Shown one piece after another: positions 31,749 to 42,610 of a DNA stretch of 64,000 nt. Position 1 is the first letter of the stretch, and each line of letters begins with the position of its first letter. Where the stretch lies: the NCBI RefSeq assembly GCF_037126465.1, contig NC_088201.1, forward strand, positions 67,168,879-67,232,878, read 5' to 3'. A program made the translations under genes and the position numbers. Below the pieces are notes generated by a model. That model had not been told where the DNA came from, did not search any database, and saw only the letters and a program-made list of their open reading frames with translations. This DNA is from Ornithodoros turicata (lineage: Eukaryota > Arthropoda > Arachnida > Ixodida > Argasidae).

Positions 31749-32126
31749 TCAACCTTTCTTCGTTGGTTTTACTGATCGATCAATACTGTTGCGCTTGCTT
31801 TTATTACGTTTCCTGCCCTTCCCTCTGAGTCTATGAAGCAACTCGTCATAAGTTGAATGGATGGTGCGGCCAACCCCTGTCTTTAGTGCCTCTCCAAATG
31901 TTGTTCCCTGTTTCACTTCCTCCGCTATGTGGAGTCCTGTGTCAAGAAGTTTCCGACCTACATAGGGCGCTATTTGTTTAGTCAGTATAGGTATAAATTG
32001 CTGCACCAACTCAGAGAGAAAGCCAGATCCAACTTGACAAAGAGGAGCTGAGTAATGTGGCAATGGTTGATCTCGTTTACCGCTTCCGAAATGCGATATA
32101 CAACAGGGTGTCTGAGTTATATGCAT
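31749..32126 (-). CDS. Small basic virion core-like protein (copy B)
   Basis: A 125-codon frame between penton-like and capsid genes on the same strand. 'GSGFLSELVQQFIPILTKQIAPY' (a Gly-start amphipathic helix; quoted as 'GSGFLSELVQQFIPIL') is followed by 'GTTFGEALKTGVGRT' and a highly basic C-terminus 'RLRGKGRKRNKSKRN'. This layout is seen in small virion or minor core proteins of Polintons, adintoviruses and adenoviruses. The first ~30 codons overlap the end of the penton-like gene and may not be native. Function is inferred from position and composition. Confidence 0.6.
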   Translation of the reverse strand: MHITQTPCCISHFGSGKRDQPLPHYSAPLCQVGSGFLSELVQQFIPILTKQIAPYVGRKLLDTGLHIAEEVKQGTTFGEALKTGVGRTIHSTYDELLHRLRGKGRKRNKSKRNSIDRSVKPTKKG

Positions 32127-33164
32127 TTTCGAAAATGCAATGTTACTCCCACATGACCAGAACCAGCAATGAAGGGAATGAAATCACCTATCTCGTTTGC
32201 CAGTGCGACTTGAATGCTAGTCAGCTCCTTGACAGTCACATATTTATAGTAAAGATTTGTGAAACAGTAGGACATAACCTCATTCCAACTCTGCAGTCTA
32301 AATGGGAGAAGACGAAGAAGGGTGCAGTTATATCACCTACAGCTTCACTTTCGATAATATCGCTGTGAACGAAAATTTAATTTTGTGCTGGGAAGAGGCA
32401 GAATTCACGCTGAACAACTGTGCAACTGGAGAAAGTTGTTCGTTTTCCAAATCCAAGCATCACAGCTAAATATGGGTGAAATGTAACATAGCCCTCATTG
32501 CGACGTTCCAGCTGACAAACTCCATTGTAAGTGTTGTAAAATATGAGACGAGCATCTTGAGGTCGTTGTAAGTTTACTCGATATGCATGATTTATCGCAT
32601 CGACAAGGTCCTTCCCTGACTCGCATACCCTTCTGGAACTTCGTATTTGGTTGTACGTGAACGATATGTGATTAGGGTTACTTTCTCTTCAGTGTCCACC
32701 TGATATTTCAATACTTTTACTAGCTGACCTTCATCCAATTCAGAAGAACCGATAATCTTTTCAGGAAGTCCAAGCTTAGCAGAGACAGTTGAACTTAGTT
32801 CCACACCAGTATTTAGTGGAAGTTGTATTTCCTAATGACCACTGACTTGTATTATTCTGGCTTGGTTTTTTAAGTGTTTCGTTAGCAATTGACGAAAAGG
32901 TACAATAATGTTTTCTCCCGCAAGAAACTTAACTTGCTCTGTTGTGGTTACACCACCGAAGACGCCAGTCTCCGATGTAGCATTAACGATATCTGTGACA
33001 TTATTAATTGCAAATGTGATATTCACCTGTGCCAGAGTAACCTCCCACTTTCCATCTAATTGCACTGGCTGAGCTAGTTTAATTCTGACGTTGCTCATTG
33101 TGTTACTAGGAAATACATCACTCGAGGCGTTTGACAGTAAATTGACATAGAACTGGCTCGCCAT
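32103..33164 (-). pseudogene. Penton-like minor capsid protein (copy B)
   Basis: Starts with Met at 33164: 'FYVNLLSNASSDVFPSNTMS' and 'LDGKWEVTLAQV' are the family's typical opening. A TAG at 32832-32834 interrupts the frame, which then continues ('ELSSTVSAKLGLP', 'LITYRSRTTKYEVPEGYA'). After a break near 32610 it resumes as 'INHAYRVNLQRPQDARLIFY', 'VTFHPYLAVMLGFGK', and near the end 'FIPFIAGSGHVGVTLHFRK', the usual C-terminus. About 350 codons in total, of normal length for the single jelly-roll penton protein at capsid vertices. At least two frameshifts and one stop. Confidence 0.78.
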
Positions 33165-34291
33165 TGTTTTTCTTTTGGTGAAATGAAAACAGCATGATCG
33201 TGAGGACTTCTTTTAAAGCAAGAGCGAAGTCACACGGGCGGGAAAATTTAAATTTCGGGCGCAGGTAGCGCCATCTGTTGAACAGCAAACTACAGCGAGT
33301 CAATGCTGCGGCGCTAAATTTAAAATTTGGTGGAAATGGTGCCATCTCTTGAAGACGAACCATAACAACTCTGTGACGCCATCTGGCGTAAAAGAAATCA
33401 AACGACGACTCCCCCCCACAATTCTACCCTGATTAGCGACCCACATAAACATGTTGAACCCATGGCCCAGTGGTTCAAGGTGCTAGGCTGTTAACCAACA
33501 ACCCCCAAATTCGATTCCTAGTTTGTTTTCCTATGATGTAATTATTGTTACTTAATAATCCTATGAATGATATCATATATATGATATCACTGATTATCTC
33601 TGATAGCGTATCACTGATTAACTATCTTATCCACTGACCTCACTGATATGAGGCCGGATCGGTGCGGCCTTGATGACGTCATTTCCATTGTATGGCTGGA
33701 GTATTAATCTATATTACTACTGCACGTGCGTGTTTGTAGCTACTACTAGTAGCTGCTACTACTACTGCACGTGCGTGTCTCATGGGTTTTGAACGTGCAA
33801 TGACTTTTAACTAGGACGATCTCTCATCCTGATCTTCCTCTTTTGCACGAAATCCCCTAACGAAAGAGTTCATTAGTGAATTTTAGGTAATTATTCACCT
33901 TGTAGTTACATACTTTCTTCGAGAAGACATCAGCCTGACCGTAGATCTCAGCTGCAAAAACGAAATCTATGCTGCTGTCGTGGCTGTTTCATAAAAATTT
34001 TGTAACTGATAAAAAACACGCTGTATATTTATTTTCGATTTTTTTAATCATGATGAAAGGGAAGTTTCATCACCAGGGGCGATACTGTACCCCATTGCTG
34101 CCGGTAATGTGATGAAATTTAATAATATGAGCTGCCTCACAGTGAGGGACTGAAGTCCTACGGTGACCAAAAAGTTTAGAAGTGCTTTTAGGGCAACCGC
34201 TGGTGGGCTGGATTTGGTCCTGGACCAAGCAGTTTAGACGTAGTGAGAGGGTGACAGTCCAGTTGATATAGAGACACTAAAAGTGTGGTCC
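33165..34291. other. No viral gene recognised; AT-rich with a tRNA-like pseudogene
   Basis: The expected Polinton ATPase and integrase are not seen here. It contains a tRNA-Asn-like fragment and a short TGATATCA-rich stretch near 33565-33620. Confidence 0.35.
33460..33525 (+). pseudogene. tRNA-Asn-like pseudogene or SINE head
   Basis: 'TGGCCCAGTGGTTCAAGG' resembles an A-box and D-arm, the loop 'CTGTTAA' carries anticodon GTT, and 'AATTCGATTCCTAG' is a degraded B-box/T-arm. Acceptor pairing is poor, so not a functional tRNA. Confidence 0.5.
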
Positions 34292-35200
34292 TGAGAGGGG
34301 GATATGTTTATTAAGAAAAAAGGAAGGAAAGGTCACCCAGACGGAGGTCGGCTGGCTATTCCAAAAAAAGGAAAAACGGGGAAGAAAAAACAAGGAGAAG
34401 AAGAAAAGGAAAGGAAAAGAAGAAGAAAAGGAGAATAAAAAGAAGAAAAGAAAAAGAATGAAAGAAAAGAAAGAGAAGAGAAGGAAAGAAACGGAGAAAC
34501 TAGAGGAAAGATGTGCTTCTGAGGCGCTGTCTGCCTGTTCATCCCCACGACACCACAATGGAACCCATTGGAGAACCAGTCTGTGTCCTGCTTCGTACAC
34601 ATACTGGTAACCATTAACACATCAGTCACTAAAGGGATGTGGACGAGCCTTCTATGCCTGTGTTCTCAATAAGTACCTTGCAGTGCAGATTTGGAGTTGG
34701 TGAACACGCGCGCTAAAATGAACTATGTGCTGCAGAAAGAATAGAATGGCATAGAGTTCTTCAGCTGTTGATGAGGTTCAATGCGAAAGCCGTCGTCCGT
34801 GCACTACGCCTTCGGATGGCATTACAAAGGCCGATGTATACTTGCCATTTCTGGAAGCGCCATCCGTGTATACTTCTGCAGTAGCGAAAAATTTATCATT
34901 CCTGAAGATCCACAAGACTCACGAATATGGGCGGGACCGGTAGATACCAAGTGGCTTCATGCAGTGTTACATCCTTAGCTAGCCAGCGAGGCTCGGGCGT
35001 GTCATCTGCGCTACTCGAGAAAAATCACTTTCGGGGCAGTATCGATCTTTCCTGACGAGCGGTTGACGGCGGTTGTGCGCACGCAGATGGGAGTACGCAG
35101 TCGAGGAATTATCAATTTTATAGGTCCGCCATGACCACATGAAAGAGTGTCAGACTCACAATGCTTCCTTGTGGGACTCCTTGTCAAACAACATGCTTAT
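34292..35200 (-). mobile_element. 5'-truncated I-like LINE fragment with RNase H and poly(C) end
   Basis: On the minus strand, RNase H motifs appear in several frames: 'VYTDGASRNG' (near 34870), 'STAEELYAI', 'NSKSALQ', and C-terminal 'LQWVPLWCRGDEQADSAS' (near 34560). A long polypyrimidine stretch and the family 3' end motif follow ('GGAATAGCCAGCCGACCTCC' near 34340), ending AATAAACATATCCCCC at 34293. Coding is frameshifted. Confidence 0.75.
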
Positions 35201-35210
35201 GGCTTTGGTC

Positions 35211-35497
35211 TTTTTTTTTTAATTCTATGTTAGCGCCGTGAAGCAACTGTGGCTATGAGCGGCGTACAGACGTGGACAGATGGAGAGAGGATAGCAGGAA
35301 GGAGTCGGGGACAGGGGGGTTAGTATGCGTCCTGGGCAGATTTCAGGGGAACTGTGCCGACATTCGTCTGGAAAGTCTTCGGAAAACCCAGGGAAAACCT
35401 CAGACAGCACAGCCGGTGACAGAATTCGAACCCGTGTCACCTCCCAGTCTCGGCGTGGAAAGCGATCATCCTAACCACTATGCCACGGGAGCTGGTC
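35211..35497 (-). mobile_element. Second tRNA-derived SINE family
   Basis: On the minus strand: 'CGTGGCATAGTGGTTAGGAT' (A-box), 'GGGTTCGAATTC' (B-box), a body with 'GAGGTTTTCCCTGGGTTTTC', then a poly(A) tail (poly(T) at 35211-35220). TTTGGTCTT flanks both sides (35204-35212 and 35498-35506). Confidence 0.9.
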
Positions 35498-36013
35498 TTT
35501 GGTCTTGCAATGTACGGTCAGCGACAGTACAGTTCCAGCTGCCAGAAGAGCCAGCGCAAAAAGGGTCAGTCCTTCTTGCACAGCAAGGTCCTCATTCCAG
35601 TCTTAGAAATTTCGCACGTAGGAAATGTGCCGTGCTTATATTTCAGGGACGTTTACTGTCGGTTATGGACAGGTGGGCTCGTGGGAAGATGATTATCTGA
35701 CAGTGAGAGAGCCATTTACACCACGCCTTCTACAGTGAACCTACATGCCTCGGAGAACAAGGAGCAGTCTAAACAAGGACAACGACACAAGAAGACACAC
35801 AAACAGAGGCTCCACTATCAACAAGTTTTTACTGAACAACACAAGCACATTTATAACCAATGGTAAGGACGGGAAAAGGGGCAAAACGGAAGACACAACA
35901 TATAAACACGAGGAACAATCAGATCTAACTACTCACTTCCAGCCTTCAGTCTGCATTCCAAGAACCCAAACTCTTCCCTAGTTAGCGATATTGACGGCTC
36001 ACTGACACATTTA

Positions 36014-36922
36014 TCAGACCCATACTTCATTATCAAAAAGGCCTCGAAAATTTCTTTCATTCTTGGAGTTAAATCGTCCTCTAATCTTTGTTCTCGGAAA
36101 CTCCGGAACGCAACCGCAGACCCTGACGTGTTCATGCAAGGTACCCCCACCCGTCTTATTTACACAATTCTTATGCTCCATTAAGCGTTCATTTAGGCAC
36201 CGGCCAGATTGGCCCACATAAACCTTATCACACGAAAGTGGGATTTCATACACAATAGACCTTTTACATTCCACAAGAGGACACCTATGCTTCTTCTCGC
36301 ACTCTAGTGATACCTGTTCTTGATTCGTTAACCTAACGAGTGAAGATAGCTTAGAAAAAGACTTAAAAACTACAGGTACACCGAACCTTCCTGCCAATTT
36401 TTTTAAATGATGCGACGTTTTATGAATATATGGAATCACACCCGGTCTTCCTTTCATTCTTATATGGGAACTCTTTAGACCATTAACCTCTGGAAGCAAC
36501 CTGCGGAGGATCATCAGCAGTAGCTGCCGAGGAAACCCAGCTTCTTCAAGGCGGTTCAACTGTAGCACTACGCTTTCAGACATGGTATGCACACAAGATT
36601 TCTGGAGGGCCTTCCTAACACAGGTCAATCCTATCCCATTTTTTACTACTTTTGAATGGTTCGACCCAAAGGGTAACACAGGTTTTCTGGACCTTTGTTT
36701 GTACTGCCAACATATATGTTCTGAACCTTCAGAAATACATAGGTCAAGAAACTGGAGCTTGCCACCTACAGGTTTCTCATGTGTAAATTCCAAACCCTGT
36801 CCAAAAGAGTAAAACACATTCAGAACTGCACTCTCTTCCAACTCACTATCAAAAAACAGAAGAAAATCATCTACAAATCTAAAAACCTTCTTTACACCTA
36901 AATTCTGCAAAGATTCATTAAT
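36014..36922 (-). pseudogene. Inverted partial copy of Penelope-like RT-endonuclease
   Basis: Encodes the same protein as the plus-strand copy from 'INESLQNLGVKKVFR' through RT motif C 'FVDDFLLFFD' to the GIY-YIG domain, almost identical. A single-base change near 36100 alters the last ~25 codons. It lacks motifs A and B, so it is not an independent enzyme. Confidence 0.88.
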
Positions 36923-36967
36923 TCTGCCTTCGGACAAGGACAAAGGGAGGACAAAGGGAGGACTGGA

Positions 36968-38692
36968 ATGAAAGTGGACTTCAGAAGTATTTCGGATAAG
37001 CTGAGGCAAGACGACTTGAGATTGTTGGAAGCGGATAAGGATGGTTGCTTTGTCTTATTGACTAAAGGGATGTATCAGGAAAAAGCAGGTCAGGCCTTAG
37101 TAGCAAACTTTAAAGTATCCAAGGAAGAAGGGGTTAGAAAAACCGTTATACAAAGATGCAAGGACCTAACGTTGTTTTCTCTAGCAAAAAGAATTGGAAA
37201 TGTAAAGAAGGATGTTTTGGAGGTGTTTTTCACTGCTAAGATTCATAAGCCTCTTGTTCCATTCAGACCTATAGTCTCTGAAAGAGGAACCTGGCAGAAA
37301 GAGCTAGGTGCGTACATTCAGAAAGGCCTACGTAGTTTACAGATTGTGGATCCGTTTAGAGTACGTGACTCCATGGAAGTTGTGGAATTTTTTAAGGCAA
37401 ATGAAGGGGTCGCTTTCAAATTTATGTCGGTTGATGTAAAGGACCTATATTACTCCCTTCCTACTGAAGGTTTGAAGCACTGTGTAAAGCTTTGCATTGA
37501 ACAGAGTGGTGTTGTCGGCTTTCAAAATGAGTGTGGCGTTAGTGTTGATGGCTTTGTAGAGTTAATCATGCTGTATCTAAAGTCGTTAAGGGTCTCTTTT
37601 GGCGAGCAGATTTATACTCAGAAATCTGGGGTGTGTATTGGTTCCAGCATTGCTCCGCTTCTGTCATATATTTTTTTGGGGCAGTTTGATGTTAGCATTA
37701 ATGAATCTTTGCAGAATTTAGGTGTAAAGAAGGTTTTTAGATTTGTAGATGATTTTCTTCTGTTTTTTGATAGTGAGTTGGAAGAGAGTGCAGTTCTGAA
37801 TGTGTTTTACTCTTTTGGACAGGGTTTGGAATTTACACATGAGAAACCTGTAGGTGGCAAGCTCCAGTTTCTTGACCTATGTATTTCTGAAGGTTCAGAA
37901 CATATATGTTGGCAGTACAAACAAAGGTCCAGAAAACCTGTGTTACCCTTTGGGTCGAACCATTCAAAAGTAGTAAAAAATGGGATAGGATTGACCTGTG
38001 TTAGGAAGGCCCTCCAGAAATCTTGTGTGCATACCATGTCTGAAAGCGTAGTGCTACAGTTGAACCGCCTTGAAGAAGCTGGGTTTCCTCGGCAGGTACT
38101 GCTGATGATCCTCCGCAGGTTGCTTCCAGAGGTTAATGGTCTAAAGAGTTCCCATATAAGAATGAAAGGAAGACCGGGTGTGATTCCATATATTCATAAA
38201 ACGTCGCATCATTTAAAAAAATTGGCAGGAAGGTTCGGTGTACCTGTAGTTTTTAAGTCTTTTTCTAAGCTATCTTCACTCGTTAGGTTAACGAATCAAG
38301 AACAGGTATCACTAGAGTGCGAGAAGAAGCATAGGTGTCCTCTTGTGGAATGTAAAAGGTCTATTGTGTATGAAATCCCACTTTCGTGTGATAAGGTTTA
38401 TGTGGGCCAATCTGGCCGGTGCCTAAATGAACGCTTAATGGAGCATAAGAATTGTGTAAATAAGACGGGTGGGGGTACCTTGCATGAACACGTCAGGGTC
38501 TGCGGTTCCGTTCCGGAGTTTCCGAGAACAAAGATTAGAGGACGAATTAACTCCAAGAATGAAAGAGAAATTTTCGAGGCCTTTTTGATAATGAAGTATG
38601 GGTCTGATAAATGTGTCAGTGAGCCGTCAATATCGCTAACTAGGGAAGAGTTTGGGTTCTTGGAATGCAGACTGAAGGCTGGAAGTGAGTAG
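36968..38692 (+). CDS. Penelope-like reverse transcriptase with GIY-YIG endonuclease
   Basis: An uninterrupted 574-codon frame. 'KIHKPLVPFRPIVS' (91-104), motif A 'SVDVKDLYYSLP' (154-165), motif B 'SGVCIGSSIAPLLSYIF' (220-236), catalytic 'FVDD' (259-262), and a C-terminal GIY-YIG domain: 'IVYEI' (466-470), 'VYVGQSGR' (477-484) and His493 after 'NERLMEH', with a preceding Cys pair 'CPLVECK'. It would perform RNA-templated DNA synthesis at a nick made by its own endonuclease. The N-terminus looks shortened at the palindrome junction (36923-36967), since family members usually have more residues before the RT, so activity is uncertain. Confidence 0.88.
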   Translation: MKVDFRSISDKLRQDDLRLLEADKDGCFVLLTKGMYQEKAGQALVANFKVSKEEGVRKTVIQRCKDLTLFSLAKRIGNVKKDVLEVFFTAKIHKPLVPFRPIVSERGTWQKELGAYIQKGLRSLQIVDPFRVRDSMEVVEFFKANEGVAFKFMSVDVKDLYYSLPTEGLKHCVKLCIEQSGVVGFQNECGVSVDGFVELIMLYLKSLRVSFGEQIYTQKSGVCIGSSIAPLLSYIFLGQFDVSINESLQNLGVKKVFRFVDDFLLFFDSELEESAVLNVFYSFGQGLEFTHEKPVGGKLQFLDLCISEGSEHICWQYKQRSRKPVLPFGSNHSKVVKNGIGLTCVRKALQKSCVHTMSESVVLQLNRLEEAGFPRQVLLMILRRLLPEVNGLKSSHIRMKGRPGVIPYIHKTSHHLKKLAGRFGVPVVFKSFSKLSSLVRLTNQEQVSLECEKKHRCPLVECKRSIVYEIPLSCDKVYVGQSGRCLNERLMEHKNCVNKTGGGTLHEHVRVCGSVPEFPRTKIRGRINSKNEREIFEAFLIMKYGSDKCVSEPSISLTREEFGFLECRLKAGSE

Positions 38693-38927
38693 TTAGATCT
38701 GATTGTTCCTCGTGTTTATATGGCCCCACGTGTCTTCCGTTTTGCCCCCTTTTCCCGTCCTTACCATTGGTTATAAATGTGCTTGTGTTGTTCAGTAAAA
38801 ACTTGTTGATAGTGGAGCCTCTGTTTGTGTGTCTTCTTGTGTCGTTGTCCTTGTTTAGACTGCTCCTTGTTCTCCGAGTCATGTACCAACAACCCATCAA
38901 GCTACTCTAGTGAACCTACATGCCTCG

Positions 38928-39183
38928 CCTATCGAGATACCTGTGACGCGATAGATAACACGTTTGCCCCATTGTAGAAGTTCCAGATTCGAGGGGGCAT
39001 GTTCTCACCGTTTTGGCTACCTCGACACCTGAGAGCCGTACTCGATACTTCGAAAGTACAGGAAGCTCGCTTACAACTAAGCAGCTACAGTACATACACT
39101 TTCGATTGTTATGTGAGATTATTGCAACGGTAACGATAGGATTTTTGAAAGGAGGAACCTAACGTTTCACGACCGTAACGACG
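38928..39183. other. Flank of Penelope-like insertion
   Basis: No gene seen. It may include the 5' UTR of the following LINE derivative. Confidence 0.3.
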
Positions 39184-39997
39184 ATGAAGCGATTAAGCCC
39201 CCTGGACGGGAGGTCCTACGTCTGTATGACACCTCCTACAGGTCAACAGGTCCCCGCCAGCCCTGCCAAACGGCAACGGGTGGAGAGCCCTTCCTCGGGT
39301 GATGGCGACAATCCGCAAGACGTGAATGTTCCCGATAACACCGTGGACACTTCGGTACCGGCCGCTCCCCAGCAGACAGATGGGATGAACGATGCCAACA
39401 CTGCCACTTCTCTTCATGACCCGTTAGCCACTGTTACCTACATTACTCTCGGAAACAGGAAGAAGAGTAAGGGAGACCCAGGCCCGCACCACACACGGTA
39501 TCGCAGACCTGAGCCTCATAGAGAAATAAAAAAACGAAGAACAGATAGAGAATCCCTAAGTAGGATTAGTAGAAGGAAGACGGAAAAAAGAACTAAGGAA
39601 AGATAGAGATTGACGAGGCTAGCGAAACCACAGCCAAGGGGAGGGGCCAGACCACATCAGCGGCATTTATCTTGTTACAATCAATCATAGAACATAACTA
39701 GAAATAACAGCACTAGAACACAACACTACACAGCAATGCAATTAGCACTGCGGAAAAAAAATTAAATGTTTAATTACAACTACTAATGTGGCACAGGGGC
39801 AATACAATATCACCTCCCCCCAGTTCGATGTGACTGCGCCTCTTTGCTTTCGCTCTTTTCGTTTTTTCTTTCTTTTTCTTCTTTTATTTTACCTTTTTTG
39901 TAAGCGGGAATAGCAAGTCGGCTTCTGGAGCCAGGCTAACCTTTCCCCTCTTTCTTTGTTTTTTTTTGCAATAAATCTATATTCCCCCCCCCCCTCC
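39184..39997 (+). mobile_element. Internally deleted I-like LINE derivative ending in poly(C)
   Basis: A 140-codon frame (39184-39606) has a low-complexity Pro/Asp-rich N-terminus ('TPPTGQQVPASPAKRQR') like LINE ORF1 leaders, and ends in a basic tail. It joins a polypyrimidine tract, the 3' motif 'GGGAATAGCAAGTCGGCTTC', and AATAAATCTATATTC followed by 11 C. ORF2 is absent. This looks like a LINE-derived non-autonomous element. Confidence 0.6.
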
Positions 39998-40995
39998 AGT
40001 TCGGTTCCGGGCCGACAGCCGCAGTCAAAGTCCACCATCACGTAGCTGTAGACGCCACATCACAGTGCTGGTGTAGTCCTTCATCCACCACTGTTGACAT
40101 GTCCTACCGTCGCACAGCATGCCTCCCTGCCCCCCCCCCCCACTGGGTCAGGTTAGTACACTGTTCAACCTTGGGCGGCTTCTCCTGTCGCACCGTCGCA
40201 CATTGTCCCTGTTCCACACCGTCCAGGCCAGCTGCGGTACGCCTGTAGATCCAGGGCCGACTTCACGAGGTCATGTAGAGTTGATCTTCTGTTGTTGATG
40301 TAGAGTGAATCCTCCTTCAGCCGCCTCTGGCCCCAGGCCACCAAGGTACCAGGGCCTCCTGGGCCGACTTCACCTGCTCGTACATGCATCCCTCTTCGTC
40401 CTCGTTCGCTCCCGATGTCACCGTTGCAGACCCTCCACTCGGGGACTGGATCCTCTGCGCTCAGGCTCTGCAACCCAACTGGGCCGACTTCTCCACCGCA
40501 AGGCACCAGCACCGTCTCGTTGCTGTTGTTCTGGTCCTCCAGGATCTCCTCCAGGCCTCTCCGCACCCCGGTCACCAGGCACCTGTAAGACCAGTAAGAC
40601 TCACAAGCGTCCTCCGCACGCCAAGACGTCAGAACTAGCAGCTCAAACACCGGAAAAGCCGCTAAGCTCTTCCGTACATCCATTTAATTAAGGATTGTGT
40701 ACTGCTAATGTAGTGCCGCCCTATAACGCCCGACCCTCGACCCCCTGCGACAGGCTGCAGCTTTCGCGTAACCACCCGCCCCCAGGGGTCCCAAGCCACA
40801 GAGCGTTGCACCCCCTTCCTACTCCTGTCAAGTTGCACCTATCCCGACACCAACACCCCGCCACCCGCAAGGGAGAGGCTGCAGCTAACCCACCCCCCCC
40901 CCCCCCGCGAACCCCCGGGGCGCCATACGCGGGAGCAGCATAAGACCGATACACGCCATCCCTTTTCCTCTGTGTTACATCGAGCAATGAGGAGG
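39998..40995. other. GC-rich, poly(C)-containing DNA without a recognised gene
   Basis: C runs at about 40127-40140 and 40892-40907. 'GGGCCGACTTC' recurs near 40253, 40361 and 40480, suggesting degraded repeats of about 110 bp. Long open frames here follow from composition. Confidence 0.4.
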
Positions 40996-41062
40996 TGGGG
41001 GGGGGGGGGGTATACGCTTATTTCGGAAAGGTCAGCCGGACCGAAGGTCGGCTTGCTATTCC
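40996..41062 (-). repeat. I-like LINE 3' end, poly(C) terminated
   Basis: Minus strand: 'GGAATAGCAAGCCGACCTTC', 'GTCCGGCTGACCTTTCC', AATAAG-like sequence, 'TATACC', then C13. Probably the 3' end of the LINE that continues at 42117, but the junction is not traced. Confidence 0.65.
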
Positions 41063-42116
41063 TAAATCAAAATATATCACAAAGAAAACGTAAAACCAAA
41101 TATAAGATGATGAGGGTGGCGTGATGTGTAGATGACATGGAAGGTCGACTCATAATTTGTTCATGAGGTCTGTCGTGTGGAGGAAGTCGAGGAAAGCTCG
41201 AGTGACGCACCACTGACGGGAGTGTCGCACCACTGACGGGAGTGTCGCACAGGGCCAAGTAATACAGAAAGGTCTATGTGTGTGCGTGTCCCAGAGCAGT
41301 CAGGCGTCCTTTGAGGGTGTCACGTGCAGCGTCGTAACGTCTGCCGTAATAGATGCGCTGTGTCTGCTTCCACCCTGCACGTTCGAGCACTGGGGACCAA
41401 ACCTTTACCTATCCAATAGCCTGGAATTAACATAATTACCTGCTCCCCAATGCAGACACATCCCTAATTAACTTCCTTCATGCCATGAGTAATCACTTTT
41501 CCTTAACAGTGGGATCCTATTGTCATTAACTGGATCCAAGGGTGATTAGCACCTGCCATGCTTTGTATTTGAGACTGTGGATTTAATTTACATTGATTAA
41601 CTTTACATATCTCTACCGCCGCACGAGTCCGCATCGTCCACTCCTACCCCATCTGGAAAAAATTCTAATCTCCCTTGCGTAAGTGGTATTCCTATCTGTA
41701 ATACTCTTCATCGGACCTCCCAGACTCACAAAATCCGGCACGAGACCCCCCCGCCCCCATCGTCCATCTCCATGTGCTTATGTAGGTCTACCTCCTCGCA
41801 GTCACGTAGAGCGGCATAAATCTCTGTGGAAGGGGAGTTGTTTGGGTGGTCCGGCCCTCGGACGTCGTGGTACTCGCGCACCGGACCCGGCTCGGAACAC
41901 GCCCCTTCTCTCTCCCAGCAATGCACAACATTCAATATACCTTTGCCCCCACAGCATCCCCAGGTCTCCGGCCGAGACGAAACTGCACCCCCTGTGATCC
42001 CATCCACGAGACACCTACTCAGATATTCCTGTGAAAAAAAGAAAAAGAAAACAGGAGCAGCAACTAGCATGGGACCACCAGAGCATGACACCCTCAGGGG
42101 TGATAGCTAAGTAATT
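41063..42116. other. No gene recognised
   Basis: Between the LINE RNase H frame and a LINE 3' end. 'CGCACCACTGACGGGAGTGT' is tandemly duplicated near 41205-41245. No conserved motif in the open frames. Confidence 0.35.
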
Positions 42117-42607
42117 TCAGGGCCTGCACCCTACTATTGGTGTGGGAGGGTTGCTCAATGCCTGCAACAAAGAGAGGCTCTCGGTATATACATTTACACC
42201 ACCCTCTAATGTCTTTTCTATTATGTTCCTTATTCCAATGTGCATTGCAGCCAATTCTGCCTCAAATACCGACGCGTGCAGCGGTAGTGCTACTTTCCCA
42301 AATTGTGTAATCTGCCCCCCTTTCATTATACAAAACCCTGCACCAACCTTGCCATCCCCCTTGGACCCATCTGTAAACAAAAGATATCCGTGTTCTGAAA
42401 CCCGACTTGGTCTGTCATATGCAATACTTATACGATCTCTCGTATGTACCTCCCATATTGGGTTCGCCTGATCAACCATAGCTGGTGAGACCGTTGTGCT
42501 ACCTATCGTGACATGCCTACCAGCCTGCCATAATCTAAAGTACACCCACTCTGCCCATGGTCTGTTCGTTATAGGTAGCACATTGCAAATGACCGGAAGG
42601 ATATCAT
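42117..42607 (-). pseudogene. RNase H domain of the I-like LINE
   Basis: A frame opening 'NDILPVICNVLPITNRPWAE' (RT-RNase H connection) and then RNase H: Asp71 in 'LFTDGSKGDG', Glu109 in 'FEAELAAMH'. The third carboxylate, usually Asp in 'YTDS', is Glu134 in 'VYTESLSLLQAL'. A stop follows at about codon 155, removing the last motif. It would degrade RNA in the RNA-DNA hybrid during LINE integration. Confidence 0.8.
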
Positions 42608-42610
42608 TAG

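Larger units (their letters stand above)
35753..38908 (+). mobile_element. Penelope-like element in head-to-head palindromic form
   Basis: A plus-strand copy (to 38908) is preceded by an inverted partial copy (35753-36922), giving arms of about 1.17 kb around a 774-bp unique segment. Perfect 19-bp direct repeats AGTGAACCTACATGCCTCG flank the whole (35734-35752, 38909-38927), so it inserted as one unit. Arms differ at few positions. Confidence 0.92.

Noticed and set aside
33460..33525. Functional tRNA-Asn gene
   Set aside because: Anticodon loop is plausible but acceptor and T-arm pairing are degraded.
34277..34629. Ser/Phe-rich frames on the minus strand
   Set aside because: Caused by a polypurine/polypyrimidine tract of the LINE 3' UTR; only the first ~30 codons are real RNase H.
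40165..40987. Overlapping long frames on both strands in GC-rich DNA
   Set aside because: Low-complexity composition and C runs explain the lack of stops; no motif on either strand.
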